From positions 9,618,122 through 9,682,121 of the forward strand of contig NC_092368.1 in the NCBI RefSeq assembly GCF_030848805.1: DNA of 64,000 nt, read 5' to 3'. Both the position numbers and the translations under genes were made by a program. A model generated the notes under the pieces. The model had not been told where the DNA came from and ran no database searches. It saw only the letters and a program-made list of their open reading frames with translations. The stretch is from Temnothorax longispinosus. Taxonomy: Eukaryota > Arthropoda > Insecta > Hymenoptera > Formicidae. Positions 1 through 10,158 of this stretch are shown piece by piece (position 1 is the first letter of the stretch; the number at the start of each line of letters is the position of its first letter).

Positions 1-139
1 ACGATGATTATTCCTTAAACAGTTAAAACATAAATTTAATCGTTTTACCTCGTTAATACGCTCCTGAATTAGAAGTTTTAAAAATTTTTTGCATGAATAT
101 ATAAAATGAGACCCATTACACGCATAGCATCGCTCTGCC

Positions 140-170
<31 letters not shown>

Positions 171-1089
171 TCGCTAAAACTTGCACATTGCTTCCTCATT
201 ATTACAGATTGCTACCATTGTTCCTCTTTTATTTTGTTCTCAAAGCTCCTCTTCTGAGGAAGCTTATACTTTATTTGATGCATAATTATTAGTATTTATT
301 AGTTTGATTTCTTTATAGAGGAAGTTTTATGAGCAAAATAAAATAAGAGCAACGATGAAGAAGCAATGTGCAAGTTTCTAACTTGCACACTTTTTTTTAA
401 TTTTTAATTTAATTTTTTTATAAATTGATAGAGGGTTAGCTTATTGTTAGTAGCACAAGTGGGGTTTTACAATCGACGCAACGTCATATCGATGTTGACT
501 GTTGGGAGTTTAGGCTACATGGTCCATATGTGGACTTTGCATATGAACCTTTAATTGCATATAAAGCTGGGTCTAATTTACCAAATTTTACAGAATTATA
601 TATAAAATAGAGGTAGAAAAGACTGAAGAATCTAATAGAATTATAAATAGCCCGATAAAATTGGCGGAAGTTACAGCAACCACGGACATCAAATCCACGC
701 ACACACGCACGCACGCACACTTTGTAAGAATGTGATTTTCCGACGTTTTAGAACATTCTAAACACATTGGCAAACTGGAAAAAAATTTTTTCACAAAAAC
801 AAAGCTTCTGTGAAAAAGTAAAAATTATAAAAGAATAGATGAATTAATTAATTTAATATAAATTATTAATTTATTTGGTATAAATAAAAAATCTGTTTAT
901 TAAATAAGCAAATATTAATTTTTATTTATTAAATTATTATTTAGAAGTAATTTTGAATAGAAATGATTAATAATACAGAAATATTAATTATATGAATATT
1001 TGGTTGATTAAAAGATTCTTTTTTATTACAAGAATATGTTTATATATAAAAATGAACAAATTGCTTGACCAAGCTATAATAATTTTTAG
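1..1089. other. AT-rich intronic sequence with small repeats
   Basis: I see no gene here. The stretch holds a GAT trinucleotide run (140-170), an imperfect inverted repeat with arms 177-245 and 316-377 that looks like a small MITE, a short palindrome around 368-388, and a CGCA/CACA run at 692-718. The part at 560-650 (GGGTCTAAT ... GAGGTAGAAAAGACTGAAGAAT) matches a repeat seen again near 49960-50040 and, less closely, the tandem units at 14640-15370. Confidence 0.6.
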
Positions 1090-1470
1090 ATTAATTATAA
1101 TGAACGACATGGATGATGCCAAGCGTATAAAGGAATATATAGAGGATGTGCGGAAGATGATTCGACAATTAGAATGGATGGGAGAAAAAGCCAAGTGGAT
1201 AAATGCCGAAGAAACACTGTTTCAGTTTCCACTAACCTTATATCCGCGTATCAAGGAATTGAGAGAACATATCTTACCATTTTACATCCTCATTTATCGC
1301 GGCTATCAATGGCAGAGAGATCATAGAATTTGGTTGGATGGTCCCTTTGAGTATCTTGATGTTCAGTATATTGAGAACAAACTCAATCAATACTTAATCG
1401 ACTTCACCAAAATCAATAAACAGTATAAGACAAGAATCAAGATGCAACTCGCAATTAATTATCCATACAG
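1090..1470 (+). CDS. Dynein heavy chain, internal exon (linker / DHC_N2 region)
   Basis: An open frame encodes about 126 residues that resemble the N-terminal linker region of axonemal dynein heavy chains, the ATP-driven motors of cilia and sperm flagella. Recognisable family features are the EETLFQFPLTLYP segment, a helical stretch ending in WQRDHRIWLDGPFEYLD, and TRIKMQLAINYPY at the end. The exon ends CATACAG before GTTGTT, a good donor, with two bases left over. These join in phase with the exon at 58101 to read NYPY-S-FVGLVDDP, as expected for the family. The acceptor chosen is TTTTTAG at 1089; a second candidate, TTACAAG at 1032, would add 19 codons. The frame upstream is AT-rich intron. 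I cannot say which dynein paralogue this is, and no upstream exon is visible in the window. Confidence 0.8.
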
Positions 1471-2099
1471 GTTGTTATTTAATTTAATATCACAATTTAG
1501 CAAATTATATTTTATTTGTAGATTTCTTGAATAATTTCAATTCGATTTTTTAACACTAGAACTACCGAAGATTAACCTATACCTAATTCTACTGGGTCAA
1601 AATTACTTATTTCCGAATGATATTCAAGAAAAGAAAGTAAAGTATCTATATATTTCATTGTCGGTTAGGTGCAATTCTAAATTATGATTTGTGTGTTTCA
1701 AATCTCTTGTACTGAAATATAGATTTTAATAGTTTACATTTTAATAATTCAGAAATTAGTCATTTTGAAAAAAGCAAGTTATAACTTTATAGTGGAGCAA
1801 AACTTGACATCTACTACGAATGCACTCCTTTTATGGTTATTTGCTTGTACATCTCTTTCTTTTTTTCTCTCTCTCTCTCGTTTTCTTTATCTTTCTAAAG
1901 CAGGTCGCATATAGATGCAATGTATATGCAATCTAAAGTGGACATTGACTTTTGCATTAATCAGTCATATTTTTTCATTTCCCGTAAACTAACACAACAG
2001 CAATACATTTCTGATGAAATATGTAGTTTGCCATTATTATATCTTGCATATTTTGTAAGATTTCTATACAGCTGTACTAGACTTACCGTATTATCTGTT
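1471..2099. other. AT-rich intron, no gene
   Basis: This starts with the dynein donor site. It is AT-rich throughout and has a CT-rich run at about 1855-1905. No coding sequence or repeat that I recognise is present. Confidence 0.6.
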
Positions 2100-2350
2100 A
2101 ATGGCACATTCCTGAGATCATTTAGAGACAAAAATCTTAATGACAAAATGTCGCGGTTGCTACTGTGTTTGAACGAAAAAAATTTAAAGTTTCAATTTGC
2201 TTGTAGATATTTTGCGCATTCAGGTACGTCGCATGTGGAAACGGTTCTTCCATACTTTACTCAACTCGATAGAAATTATTTGAAATTATTATGCACTTTA
2301 TTTATTTGTACACTGTTCGCAAAACCGACGAGTACCGGAATGACAATAGT
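2100..2350 (-). repeat. Unclassified interspersed repeat R1, copy 1
   Basis: The reverse complement of this stretch aligns over about 250 bp with 20510-20810, sharing blocks such as GCGAACAGTGTACAAA, GAGTTGAGTAAAGT and TTTTTGTCTCTAAAT. On the - strand a frame reads RDILSLRFLSLNDLRNV, matching RDILALGFLSLNNVKN in the other copy, so the family may once have been coding. The two copies diverge just after ACGGTAA, which in this copy is a good splice-donor string. I do not recognise the protein. It could be a decayed multigene-family exon or a transposon. Confidence 0.6.
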
Positions 2351-2868
2351 TTCTGTTTGGCGCTCGCCATATAATGTACATATGTATTATAATCATTAGT
2401 TCAGTCTCGTTCACATTCATGCGCTGTATTTAATTGTCTTTCAAATATCTCTATTCTATGTATCGTTTGATGTATTTCGGTGACTCGCGCGAAACGTCGG
2501 CGGATCGCGATCGACGCGGAATCGATATTTGCGCGACTCACCAATCGGTGCTGCCCTCGCTCACGCCGGCAGGGCACCCGTTTGAAGAAGATCAAGTACT
2601 CGCTCGCGACACTTTTCCAGCGCCGCGAGCACAGCACTCACTCATCGTCAAGCATTCTGAGAGGACACACCTCTCAGCAGACACTCATCGTCACGACGTC
2701 TCGGGGTGCACACGCTATACGTGCATACTCGAACATCCGAGAGGCCACATAGAGCTCGCTTTCCGGAAGTGCGATCGCTTTCTCTGCCTGCCTTGCCTTG
2801 CTGTCTTTGCTTGCTTTGCTGCTTTTGCTTGCTTTGCCGCTTTGCTTGCTGCCTTTGCCTGCCTTGCT
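2351..2868. other. GC-richer patch and TTGC-rich low-complexity tract
   Basis: From 2465 to 2760 the base composition becomes much richer in G and C, with open frames on both strands that resemble no family I know. From 2780 to 2868 there is a low-complexity run of CTTTGC/CCTTGCTG units. A similar CTTGCCTTGCTGCC string sits just outside the right end of the neighbouring element at 5191, so it may have been the insertion target or be part of a duplicated flank. Confidence 0.5.
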
Positions 2869-2963
2869 GCCCTTCCTTATGAAAATGTGCCCTTTATTGC
2901 CATTAAAAAATGCCATTGAATTCCCATTGTTCCAGACGCAATGGAAATGAAGGCATTTTTGCC

Positions 2964-3055
2964 AAAGATAAAAAGTTCCACACAAAATCCCATTATTGCC
3001 ATTGGTATTAACACTGGCAATACCAATGGGATTTTGTGTGGAAATTTTTATCTTT
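2964..3055. repeat. Long hairpin inside the CATTGCC element
   Basis: Two arms of about 43 bp (2964-3010 and 3013-3055) are near-perfect reverse complements: AAAGATAAAAAGTTCCACAC at the left pairs with GTGTGGAAATTTTTATCTTT at the right. The right arm stops exactly where the CCCGGG end of F1 begins and resumes after F1 with TTGGCAAAAATGCC. Confidence 0.75.
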
Positions 3056-4404
3056 CCCGGGAAAAAATATTCATATCTGATCATATATGATCATATATGA
3101 ATGGCCATATATGGTCAGATATGGAAATTGGCCAGATCTGAGGATATATGATCTGGTATTATTGTATATGTTAATATCTGATCAGGTATGATCAGGTACG
3201 AACTATATATTTATCAGGTATAAACATATATGTTTAAGTAAGTTTCAGAAAATTGTTATATATTTTCAAAAGTTATTTTTTAAGAGTGTGCAACTTTATT
3301 ATAAAAGTAGACTCCACGATACAACTAATACAAAAATTGTGCCGCTCTATAGTGCGAGACAGTGTCGTGTCTTTTGATACCGTTCTTATAACACTGTTTG
3401 TCAAATTTTAAATACGAGAAACAGATTCCATCGAATGCCATCTATTGAATACTTTGAGATGCAATATCTGATCTGATCATATATAATATTATATGACTAT
3501 ATAGGTTCATACATGATTATATATGCTCTATATATGGGTATGTAAAACTTATATCTGTTCATATCTCATTTATACATGTTCATATACTGTCAAATATGAA
3601 TATTTTTCCTGGACATTTTGTTCGCGGATATAAAAGTCCGGAAAAATATTCATATTTGACAGTATATGAACATGTATAAATGAGATATGAACAGATATAA
3701 GTTTTACATGCCCATGTATAGAGCATATATAATCATATATGGTTATCTATCGCCATATATGATCAGATCTTGTGTCATGTATAATGTACGATGTGATCAT
3801 ATATAGCGATAGATAACCATATATGATTATATATGCTCTATACATGGGCATGTAAAACTTATATCTGTTCATATCTCATTTATATATGTTCATATACTGT
3901 CAGATATGAATATTTTTCCCGGACATTTTATATCATTATATCCCAATCTGGTCATATATAGACAGATCTGATTATGTTTCATATCATTTCCGGCCGTATA
4001 CGAACATATACAATCATATACAGCATCGCGTCTTGTCATATATGATCATATACAGTGCCGATACAGTTATGTATGGCCATACATAATTATATCTGATAAT
4101 ACATGGCCGAACATTCTTTATATACGACCATGTAAGACCAGATACGATTATGTATAGTGTCATATCTGGCTACACATAATAATATGTCTGACCATATATG
4201 AACTTATATGATCAGATCTTGTGTCATGTATAATGTACGATCTGATCATATATGGCGATATATAACCATATATGATTATATATGCTTTAAATATGGGCAT
4301 ATAAAACTTATATCTGTTCATATCTCATTTATATATGTTCATATATGTTCATATCTCATTTATATATGTTCATATACCGTCAGATATGAATATTTTTTCC
4401 CGGG
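3056..4404. mobile_element. F1: CCCGGG-ended multi-palindromic element
   Basis: The ends are CCCGGGAAAAAATATTCATA and its reverse complement TATGAATATTTTTTCCCGGG. The body consists mostly of short inverted units such as ATATGATCATATATG, and of longer blocks that recur in alternating orientation: 3500-3610, 3650-3780 inverted, 3790-3925 again, and 4200-4400. A non-palindromic core (3237-3470) is shared with F2 at 6830-7065. The flanks read ATCTTT before and TTGGC after, while the uninterrupted copy at 2960 reads ATCTTTGGC, so TT was duplicated. There is no transposase. It behaves like a foldback or MITE element whose autonomous partner is not visible. Confidence 0.7.
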
Positions 4405-4850
4405 TTGGCAAAAATGCCTTCATTTCTATTGCGTCTGGAACAATAAGAACTCAATGGCACTTTAATAAATGGTATTATTTTGTCTTTAATATAAATGCCT
4501 TTATTTCCCATTGCCTTTGGTTCAACGGACAATTTAATAGGAGCTCTTGCCTTAGGCGACTAGCGCCTGAAAATATTTGCCTCGGTGTCCCGTAGAGGGT
4601 CTCTACATATACCAGTCCGTGCCGAACCTTGAATTTGAGAGAATGCATGAACGATGCGACGCCTAACGGCGTCGATGCGAACTGCCGGTAATACAGTTAC
4701 CGCGCTGGCGTGATGATGATGCATATGTACCACTGGTGGCGCGAACCGCCACATTTACCATTGACGAATTTCCATTACAATTCACACTGAACAACATTGG
4801 CTGAAGGTAGAAAAATTCCATACAAATTGTATCCTTCATGAGTCATTGGT

Positions 4851-5125
4851 AGTTTCCATTACGCCTGTATGAAAAAGGTTGTCATTCGAATCTTGCCATT
4901 GTGTTTCCATTCATCTTATTGCCACTCAATATTTTCCATTAACTTTTCCATATAATTCGCATTGCAAGTTCCATACACAAGTTTTAACCTTCATAAACCA
5001 TTAGCAGTTTCCATTACGCCTGTATGGAAATGTTGTCATTTGAATCTTGCCATTGCGTTTCCATTAATTTTATTGCCACTCAATATTTTCCATTAATTTT
5101 TCCATATAATTCGCATTGCAACTGT
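4851..5125. repeat. Two-copy 155-bp tandem repeat
   Basis: AGTTTCCATTACGCCTGTAT begins at 4851 and again at 5006. The following 120 bp (GAATCTTGCCATTG, CACTCAATATTTTCCATTAA, CATATAATTCGCATTGCAA) recur with few changes. It is part of the CATTGCC-rich element. Confidence 0.85.
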
Positions 5126-5190
5126 AGGGCAACCATACATTCCCACTGACCGCCATTGAGCACTTAAGGGCACATTTTTATAAGGGCTAG

Positions 5191-5420
5191 CTTGCCTTGC
5201 TGCCTTTTCCTGCGCTTGCTGCACATGCTGCCCACGAGCTTGCTAGAGAGACGAATTCTCCAAGAGACGACGGTCTCCCGAACGGTGAGTCGCATTTGCT
5301 CAATTTCGTTAATTCGCTTTGGGGAGACGATACACACCTCCCCTGGTCCTTCGAGTCACGTAGTTCGCTTTCTCGCTAATCCGGGTACGGCTCTACCGCC
5401 CCCCGAGCAGTTTCTAAATT
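5191..5420. other. Unexplained stretch before F2
   Basis: No convincing gene is present. The last 14 bases (GTTTCTAAATT) resemble the sequence next to the F2 target in R1 but then diverge, so another insertion boundary may lie here. Confidence 0.4.
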
Positions 5421-5610
5421 CCCGGGAAAAAAATTTTTTATAATGTCTTATATGCTCATATAAGAAGCGATCTTATATGCTCATATATGAATTTTGGCCT
5501 GATAATAACTTATATGGTCATATATGATTTTATATCACACGTGCATCGAAAGTGGCCCATTCCGTGCGCGCCATCTGTGTGCGAAGTAGCCAATTCCATG
5601 CATGAGATTT

Positions 5611-5651
5611 TCTCACTATATTCCCGCACTCAGTGCGGGAATATAGTGAGA
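5611..5651. repeat. Perfect 41-bp hairpin
   Basis: TCTCACTATATTCCCGCACT is followed by one base and then its exact reverse complement. The bases just outside (GAGATTTT and AAATTTCATT) extend the symmetry imperfectly. Confidence 0.9.
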
Positions 5652-6305
5652 AATTTCATTCCTGCACGACTCATTGCCAACACTCTCCTTATTTTCCCCA
5701 CTCATTCTGTGTCTTTCCCACTAGAGTCCCCTTATTTCTGACTAGTGTCCCTGATTTCTGACATGTTCTTAACGACATCTCGCGGCGCACTACGCGAAAC
5801 ACTACGCGTGTTTCCGTGCGCTGCGAGATGTCTACGCGAATTACCACAGCGATACTCAGACATAACCTCAGAAACGCCAGAAACCGAGACCGACTCAATG
5901 TAAAATTTCTCGTGTACCCGAAATCGTCGAGGAGTCGCGTAGCGGATGTGTATGTGTGTGCACGTGTGTCGCGCGGATTTGCACGCCAGGACGATCGATA
6001 AACCGTCCGTCGTCGGGATCGCGTCTTTCGGGAACGAAACGCGAATCGTCGGGAAGTCCGGCACGTGCCGGCACCGTTCCCTCGAGCTACGAGCCGGCGA
6101 AAACCTAATCTGCAAAGGCAACTGTGAAACGGAGACGCTTCGAGCCTACGAGCATTTTGATTCAATTTTTATTGGTCAAGACATTGGACTACTGTGCATA
6201 CGTAATGTTGTTTCACCTTTCTTATTACATCTTATTACATTCTTTCTTATTACATCTTATTACATTTGTATTACATGTTTGCTCCTGTAATAAACGTTGC
6301 TTTTA

Positions 6306-6474
6306 TCATAGGCGGGGGGAGGGGCGGAGCCCCTCCCCCCCGCGCCCCCCTCCCCGCCTGCGCCCAACTTTTCGACTCGGGGGGCTTCGCCCCCCCTCGT
6401 TGGGCGAGATAGCTCCCCGCAAGTCCTTCTTTAAGGGCTCGGGGGGGCTTCGCCCCCCCACGCCCCTGCAAGTC
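6306..6474. repeat. GC-rich block with GGGGCTTCGCCCC hairpins
   Basis: A sharply GC-rich island inside AT-rich F2. It contains repeated G-run/CTTCG/C-run hairpins (6382-6396 and 6441-6459) and a repeated GCAAGTCCTT. Similar hairpins occur at 38800-38940, 39366-39410, 39650-39695 and 57726-57740. No function is evident. Confidence 0.7.
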
Positions 6475-6516
6475 CTTTTTTAAACTTTAGACGCACTTGT
6501 GATATAAAATAGTGTG

Positions 6517-6658
6517 TGTAACACGTGCGGGTTGAGAATTGGACACGCGTGTGGAGTGGACGCACTCGCCTTCGGCTCGTGCGTCACTCCGCACTTGCCT
6601 TCGGCTCGTGCGTCACTCCGCACTTGTGTCCAATTCTCAACTTCCCGCACTTGTTACA
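6517..6658. repeat. Inverted repeat around CCTTCGGCTCGTGCGTCACTC units
   Basis: The left arm contains GTTGAGAATTGGACAC and the right arm GTGTCCAATTCTCAAC. GTGTAACACGTGCGG and CCGCACTTGTTACAC extend the pairing outward. The loop holds two direct copies of GCCTTCGGCTCGTGCGTCAC. Confidence 0.75.
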
Positions 6659-7698
6659 CAAATAACTAATGTAAGATTATATAAGAACATATAAAAAATA
6701 TCCCTTATAATGTCTTATATGCTCGTATAAGAAGCGATCTTATATGCTCATATATGAATTTTGGCCTGATAAGAACTTATATAGTCATATATGATTATAT
6801 AAGATAAGGACATATATATATTTAAATAAGTTTCATAAAATTGTTATATATTTTCAAATGTTATTTTTTAAGTGTGCTACTTTATTATAAGAGTGGACTC
6901 CACGATACAACTGATAAAAAAATTGTACCGCTCCATAGCGCGAGACAGTGTCGTGTCTTTTGATACCGTTCTTATAACACTGTTTGTCAAATTTTAAGTA
7001 CGAGAAACAGATCCCATCGAATGCCATCTATCGGATACTTTAAGATGCAATATTCTTTCACGTATTATTACAAGTAATTTCACTGTTTACGAAAATATTT
7101 AATAAAAATTAATGTCAATAAAAAAAAATTATAAGCATCTTATCCAAAATTAGAAAAAAAATCAAACTTAAAATAATATAAGCAATGAGAAGTGTTCGTT
7201 TTCGGTCGAAACGGATCTTGGTGCTTAATAATATTTCACAATATCAATTTATTATTACTGCGTGCCAATATGGACTTTGTCGGACTTAAAACGCAATTGT
7301 GTAAACTAGAAATAATATCTCATATTAATTTGATTGTCAAGTAAAATAATATACTAGAAGAATATTTATAACAGTTATACAAACTTATAAAGATAGATCC
7401 GAGTATATGTTCATATATGATTATCTTTAACTTTATAAATATGTATACTTTTACATGATCAGATATGATAATATACAAGCATATAAGACCATATACGGCT
7501 ATATAAGATTATACTTAAAAAGGTTTTATGGAATATATAATCATACATTCTCATATATAATTATATACTCTCATATATGGCCATATAATATTGTTTAAGA
7601 TTATATTTTCTATTTCTTATATGTTCATATATAATCATATATCTACTAATATAAACTAATATAAGCTAATATGAACAAATAAGAGTTTTTTTCCCGGG

Positions 7699-7912
7699 TT
7701 GTCGTACGGAAACATGATGCATGTGGAACTGTAAAGTATTCATGTGAAGCATGCCGCTGATAAATGACATTTCTCGTGTGATAAGAAAAAATCGATAACT
7801 CGTATCAATATAATCGATTCGAAGTATGATGTGCATAAAATGTAAGGGAAAAAAAACTGATGAGAAAAGAAATGCTAACATGTTTGGAAATAATTTGAAA
7901 TTTTTTTAGTAA
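7699..7912 (-). repeat. R1 repeat, copy 3 (partial)
   Basis: The stretch from GTTGTCGTAC to AATTTGAAATTTTTTTAG is the reverse complement of the R1 copy around 19560-19655 and 20395-20505 (shared ACATGATGCATGT, CATTTCTCGTGT, CATGTTAG). It is bounded by F2 on one side and an M1 repeat on the other. It supplies the uninterrupted ACATCATACTT site that dates the LINE insertion at 19654. Confidence 0.65.
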
Positions 7913-8400
7913 TTATGCAGAGATACGGACCATCCTCCGGTGACCTTGGCCTTGACATATGTTATCAAGGACACCCTTCGGAGTGACTTTCTAAAGATTT
8001 TAATCATCGATCATGTTTATGTTGGAGTATACAGGAATGCAGCAGGAAGTGCACGAATCGTGGTAGCCGGTTTGCAGTAATAATCTCTTTATTCAGAACT
8101 ATGCGTGTTCGGAACTATATCAGTATGTACAGCTCTAATGCCGTGTGCTGACTGGCAAATTATCGTAAATCATGTAAGAGGAAAGAAATCGTCGAAGACC
8201 ATGAACTGCGCGTTCGATCCATAGAGCCTTCGACTGCGGAATCCCTATGTTTCTAGATCGGAGCGCCTCAGTCACATCGAGCAAGCAGCGTGTGAATCTC
8301 CATTATTGTTCACCAACAGTTCATTAAAAAGTTATTAATAAAAGAAGTTTAAAAAATATAGCAGTTATTTTGAGTATTCAAAGGCATAAACAACTAATAC
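7913..8400 (+). repeat. M1 repeat, copy 1 (MITE-like)
   Basis: It contains CCTTGACATATGTTATCAAGG near the left end, and TTAAAAAGTTATTAATAAA followed by ATATAGCAGTTATTTTGAGTA near the right end. The same blocks occur, reversed, at 16081-16300 and at both ends of 57290-58090. There are no coding features. Superfamily unknown. Confidence 0.6.
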
Positions 8401-9122
8401 GTATAAGAACATAGTACATGTATGAACGAAAGAAAGTCATTTGTAACAAAGCACCCTCATAAGGGCATTGTTCCCGGCAGCCATCGTCCGGCCGATCTAG
8501 CGTAACCGGTATGAGCCTGCTCGTAGCGCCGAGCATCGCCGAAGGAAACCGAACTCCACTGAATGCGAGCGCGGCACCCGGGCTCCGTAATTCCGCTCCG
8601 TTTCGTTTCACCCCTGGCACTCACCTCGTCCGGGAAATCAGCTATCGCCCACCGAACCGTAGCACTCCGAGGGGGTTTAAAAGGCCGATCATCAGAGCCA
8701 GAGACAGACTTCATCTTGAGCCAGCTCCCGATCCGACCGCCGCTAGTCTAGAGCACCGAAGCTCTCCAACCCTCTAAAGCCGACACAACAACGAGGTTGA
8801 GTTATCTCCGCCTCGCCCTCCCGAAACTCTAAACGATCCTCCGAAGCACCGGCAAAACCGCGAATCACGATCCTTCCTGCATGTCGTATGATAACGGCAC
8901 CGGGCTCGTACATCGATATCTCGAAACCGCAATTTGATTCCCGTCGCGTCCTGTACTTACGTCCATCATCGCCGGTATTAATTACGATCTGCGCTGGATC
9001 TCCATGGGTCCGCTCCGACCCAGTCGCTGTACATACGTCTGTCATCGCCGTGTAGTCGTTTCGACTCGCACTCGGTATCTGTCCATGAATACATGTCTGT
9101 CTCCGTTTGTTTGGCATTGTAA
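8401..9122. other. GC-rich unexplained stretch
   Basis: From about 8460 the DNA is much richer in G and C than its surroundings, with overlapping short open frames on both strands that match nothing I know. A LTR, promoter-like region or retroelement leader is possible. It stops at the ATAC target duplication of the Gypsy element. Confidence 0.35.
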
Positions 9123-9126
9123 ATAC

Positions 9127-9455
9127 TGTTGCGCTGCACTCCGCAATCGTAGGACAATCGCGTTCGCGCCGCGCACTCCCGGACTCGCATGAGGGAAAGA
9201 GAACACTCGTTTATAGAAAAGGAACTCAGGTTTATTCAAGATCTCTGTACAAGAATGTGTATCTTAAGATTCCGAAGGAGAGCTCGTCCGAACGTTCCGA
9301 GTCTCTCCGTAAATCTGACAGTCGTTTGTGAAATCAATAAATCAATACATCCCGTCGTTAGGGATTGCGCTTCGGCTTGAAACTATTCGAGCGAAGTTCA
9401 GGCTTCTCGTGAGCGAAGTTCCGCGCGCAACGGGTGTCCCAGCACGGGCGCAACA
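9127..9455 (-). repeat. Gypsy-1 3' LTR
   Basis: This 329-bp repeat starts TGTTGCGCTGCACTCC and ends GGGCGCAACA. It matches 14231-14537 almost throughout. It carries an extra TTCAGGCTTCTCGTGAGCGAAG-like duplication of about 22 bp near its right end. Confidence 0.93.
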
Positions 9456-9470
9456 CTACCCCCCTTTTTC
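9456..9470 (-). promoter_or_regulatory. Gypsy-1 polypurine tract
   Basis: The - strand reads AAAAAGGGGGGTAG immediately before the 3' LTR. This is the expected plus-strand DNA primer. Confidence 0.8.
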
Positions 9471-10158
9471 CTAGATTGTCGTCCCGACAATCCACAGAAG
9501 AGCAGTGCCCCGATAACACGACTTCCCGGGCACCAGGCTGGCCCCTTGTTCTACCCCGGGCTGCTGCCACGGGTTAACGAACTGCCCTTTTCTGGTCCCT
9601 CACCGTAAAACACCTCGAGGTAGGCTTCGCTTCTTTCGGCTTCCCGGGAAAGAGCTGGCCAGACTCCTCCCTTCCGACACCAGGGCGAACCATCCTCTTC
9701 TGCGGGAACATCCTCCGACGTTGCCGCTCTTCCTCGAAATCTTTGGACAAGGGGGGGAAACTGTTGTGGACCCAATGTCTTAAAGACTCCCCAAGTCCCT
9801 GTCTCGGTATTTGCCCTACGTCCCACGGAAAAACCACAACTCAAAAGAACCGTGGGCGAGACAGTCTTCTTAACAATTTTCCTCCAAAGAAGTCTTGGCC
9901 GATGTTCCGCCGCGGTGGCTCGGGTCAAGATCCAAGTTTTCTCACAAACCGCAGACTTCCTCTAGAAAAGAAAAAAACAAAATACAACACGCAGTAAAAT
10001 TTGAACAAAACATCCTTTCAAATTTAATAAATCCAACACTTCATTATAAAAACTTTTTATTTACAAGCGTCTACAAACTTACATCGATTAAATTATTATT
10101 TTCTTATTTATTTCTCTTTTTTTGGGGGGGGCTCCGATCTCCTCTAACCTTTCCTTAA
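9471..10158 (-). other. Gypsy-1 region between integrase and 3' LTR
   Basis: About 690 bp follow the integrase stop. An open frame of 125 codons (9551-9928, - strand) is arginine/serine-rich and matches no env or accessory protein known to me. It may be untranslated sequence. Confidence 0.5.

Larger units (their letters stand above)
2869..5190. mobile_element. CATTGCC-rich inverted-repeat element (non-autonomous)
   Basis: The ends are inverted: CCCTTCCTTATGAAAATGTG at the left and, reversed, AAGGGCACATTTTTATAAGGG at the right. The sub-terminal DNA is packed with TTGCCATT and TTTCCATT motifs on both sides. There is no transposase. The interior is interrupted by the F1 element at 3056-4404. 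Rejoining the flanks of F1 restores an inverted repeat (AAAGATAAAAAGTTCCACAC against GTGTGGAAATTTTTATCTTT), which shows F1 arrived later. The superfamily is unknown, and the exact ends are uncertain because the flanks are low-complexity. Confidence 0.55.
5421..7698. mobile_element. F2: second CCCGGG-ended palindromic element
   Basis: It begins CCCGGGAAAAAAATTTTTT and ends TTTTTTTCCCGGG. It shares the core at 6830-7065 with F1 (for example GAGACAGTGTCGTGTCTTTT and CACTGTTTGTCAAATTTTAA). The right flank TTGTCGTAC and the last bases of the left flank AAATT match the intact R1 site AAATTGTCGTAC (reverse complement of the sequence near 20505), giving a TT duplication as for F1. A block at 5430-5530 recurs directly at 6705-6800. 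The 1.2 kb between them is unlike the rest of the element and may be a nested insertion. Confidence 0.7.

Noticed and set aside
484..794. Open frames near 484-794 on the - strand
   Set aside because: Low-complexity, overlapping frames over a CGCA microsatellite and a dispersed repeat; no family resemblance.
1920..2399. 159-codon open frame on the + strand
   Set aside because: It is the antisense of R1 repeat sequence, whose similarity to the other copies runs on the opposite strand.
2434..3084. Several open frames around the TTGC-rich tract
   Set aside because: They depend on low-complexity repeats and the CATTGCC element; no domain is visible.
9551..9928. 125-codon frame after Gypsy-1 integrase as an env gene
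   Set aside because: No signal peptide, membrane segment or cysteine pattern; composition is R/S/G-rich. Probably untranslated sequence.
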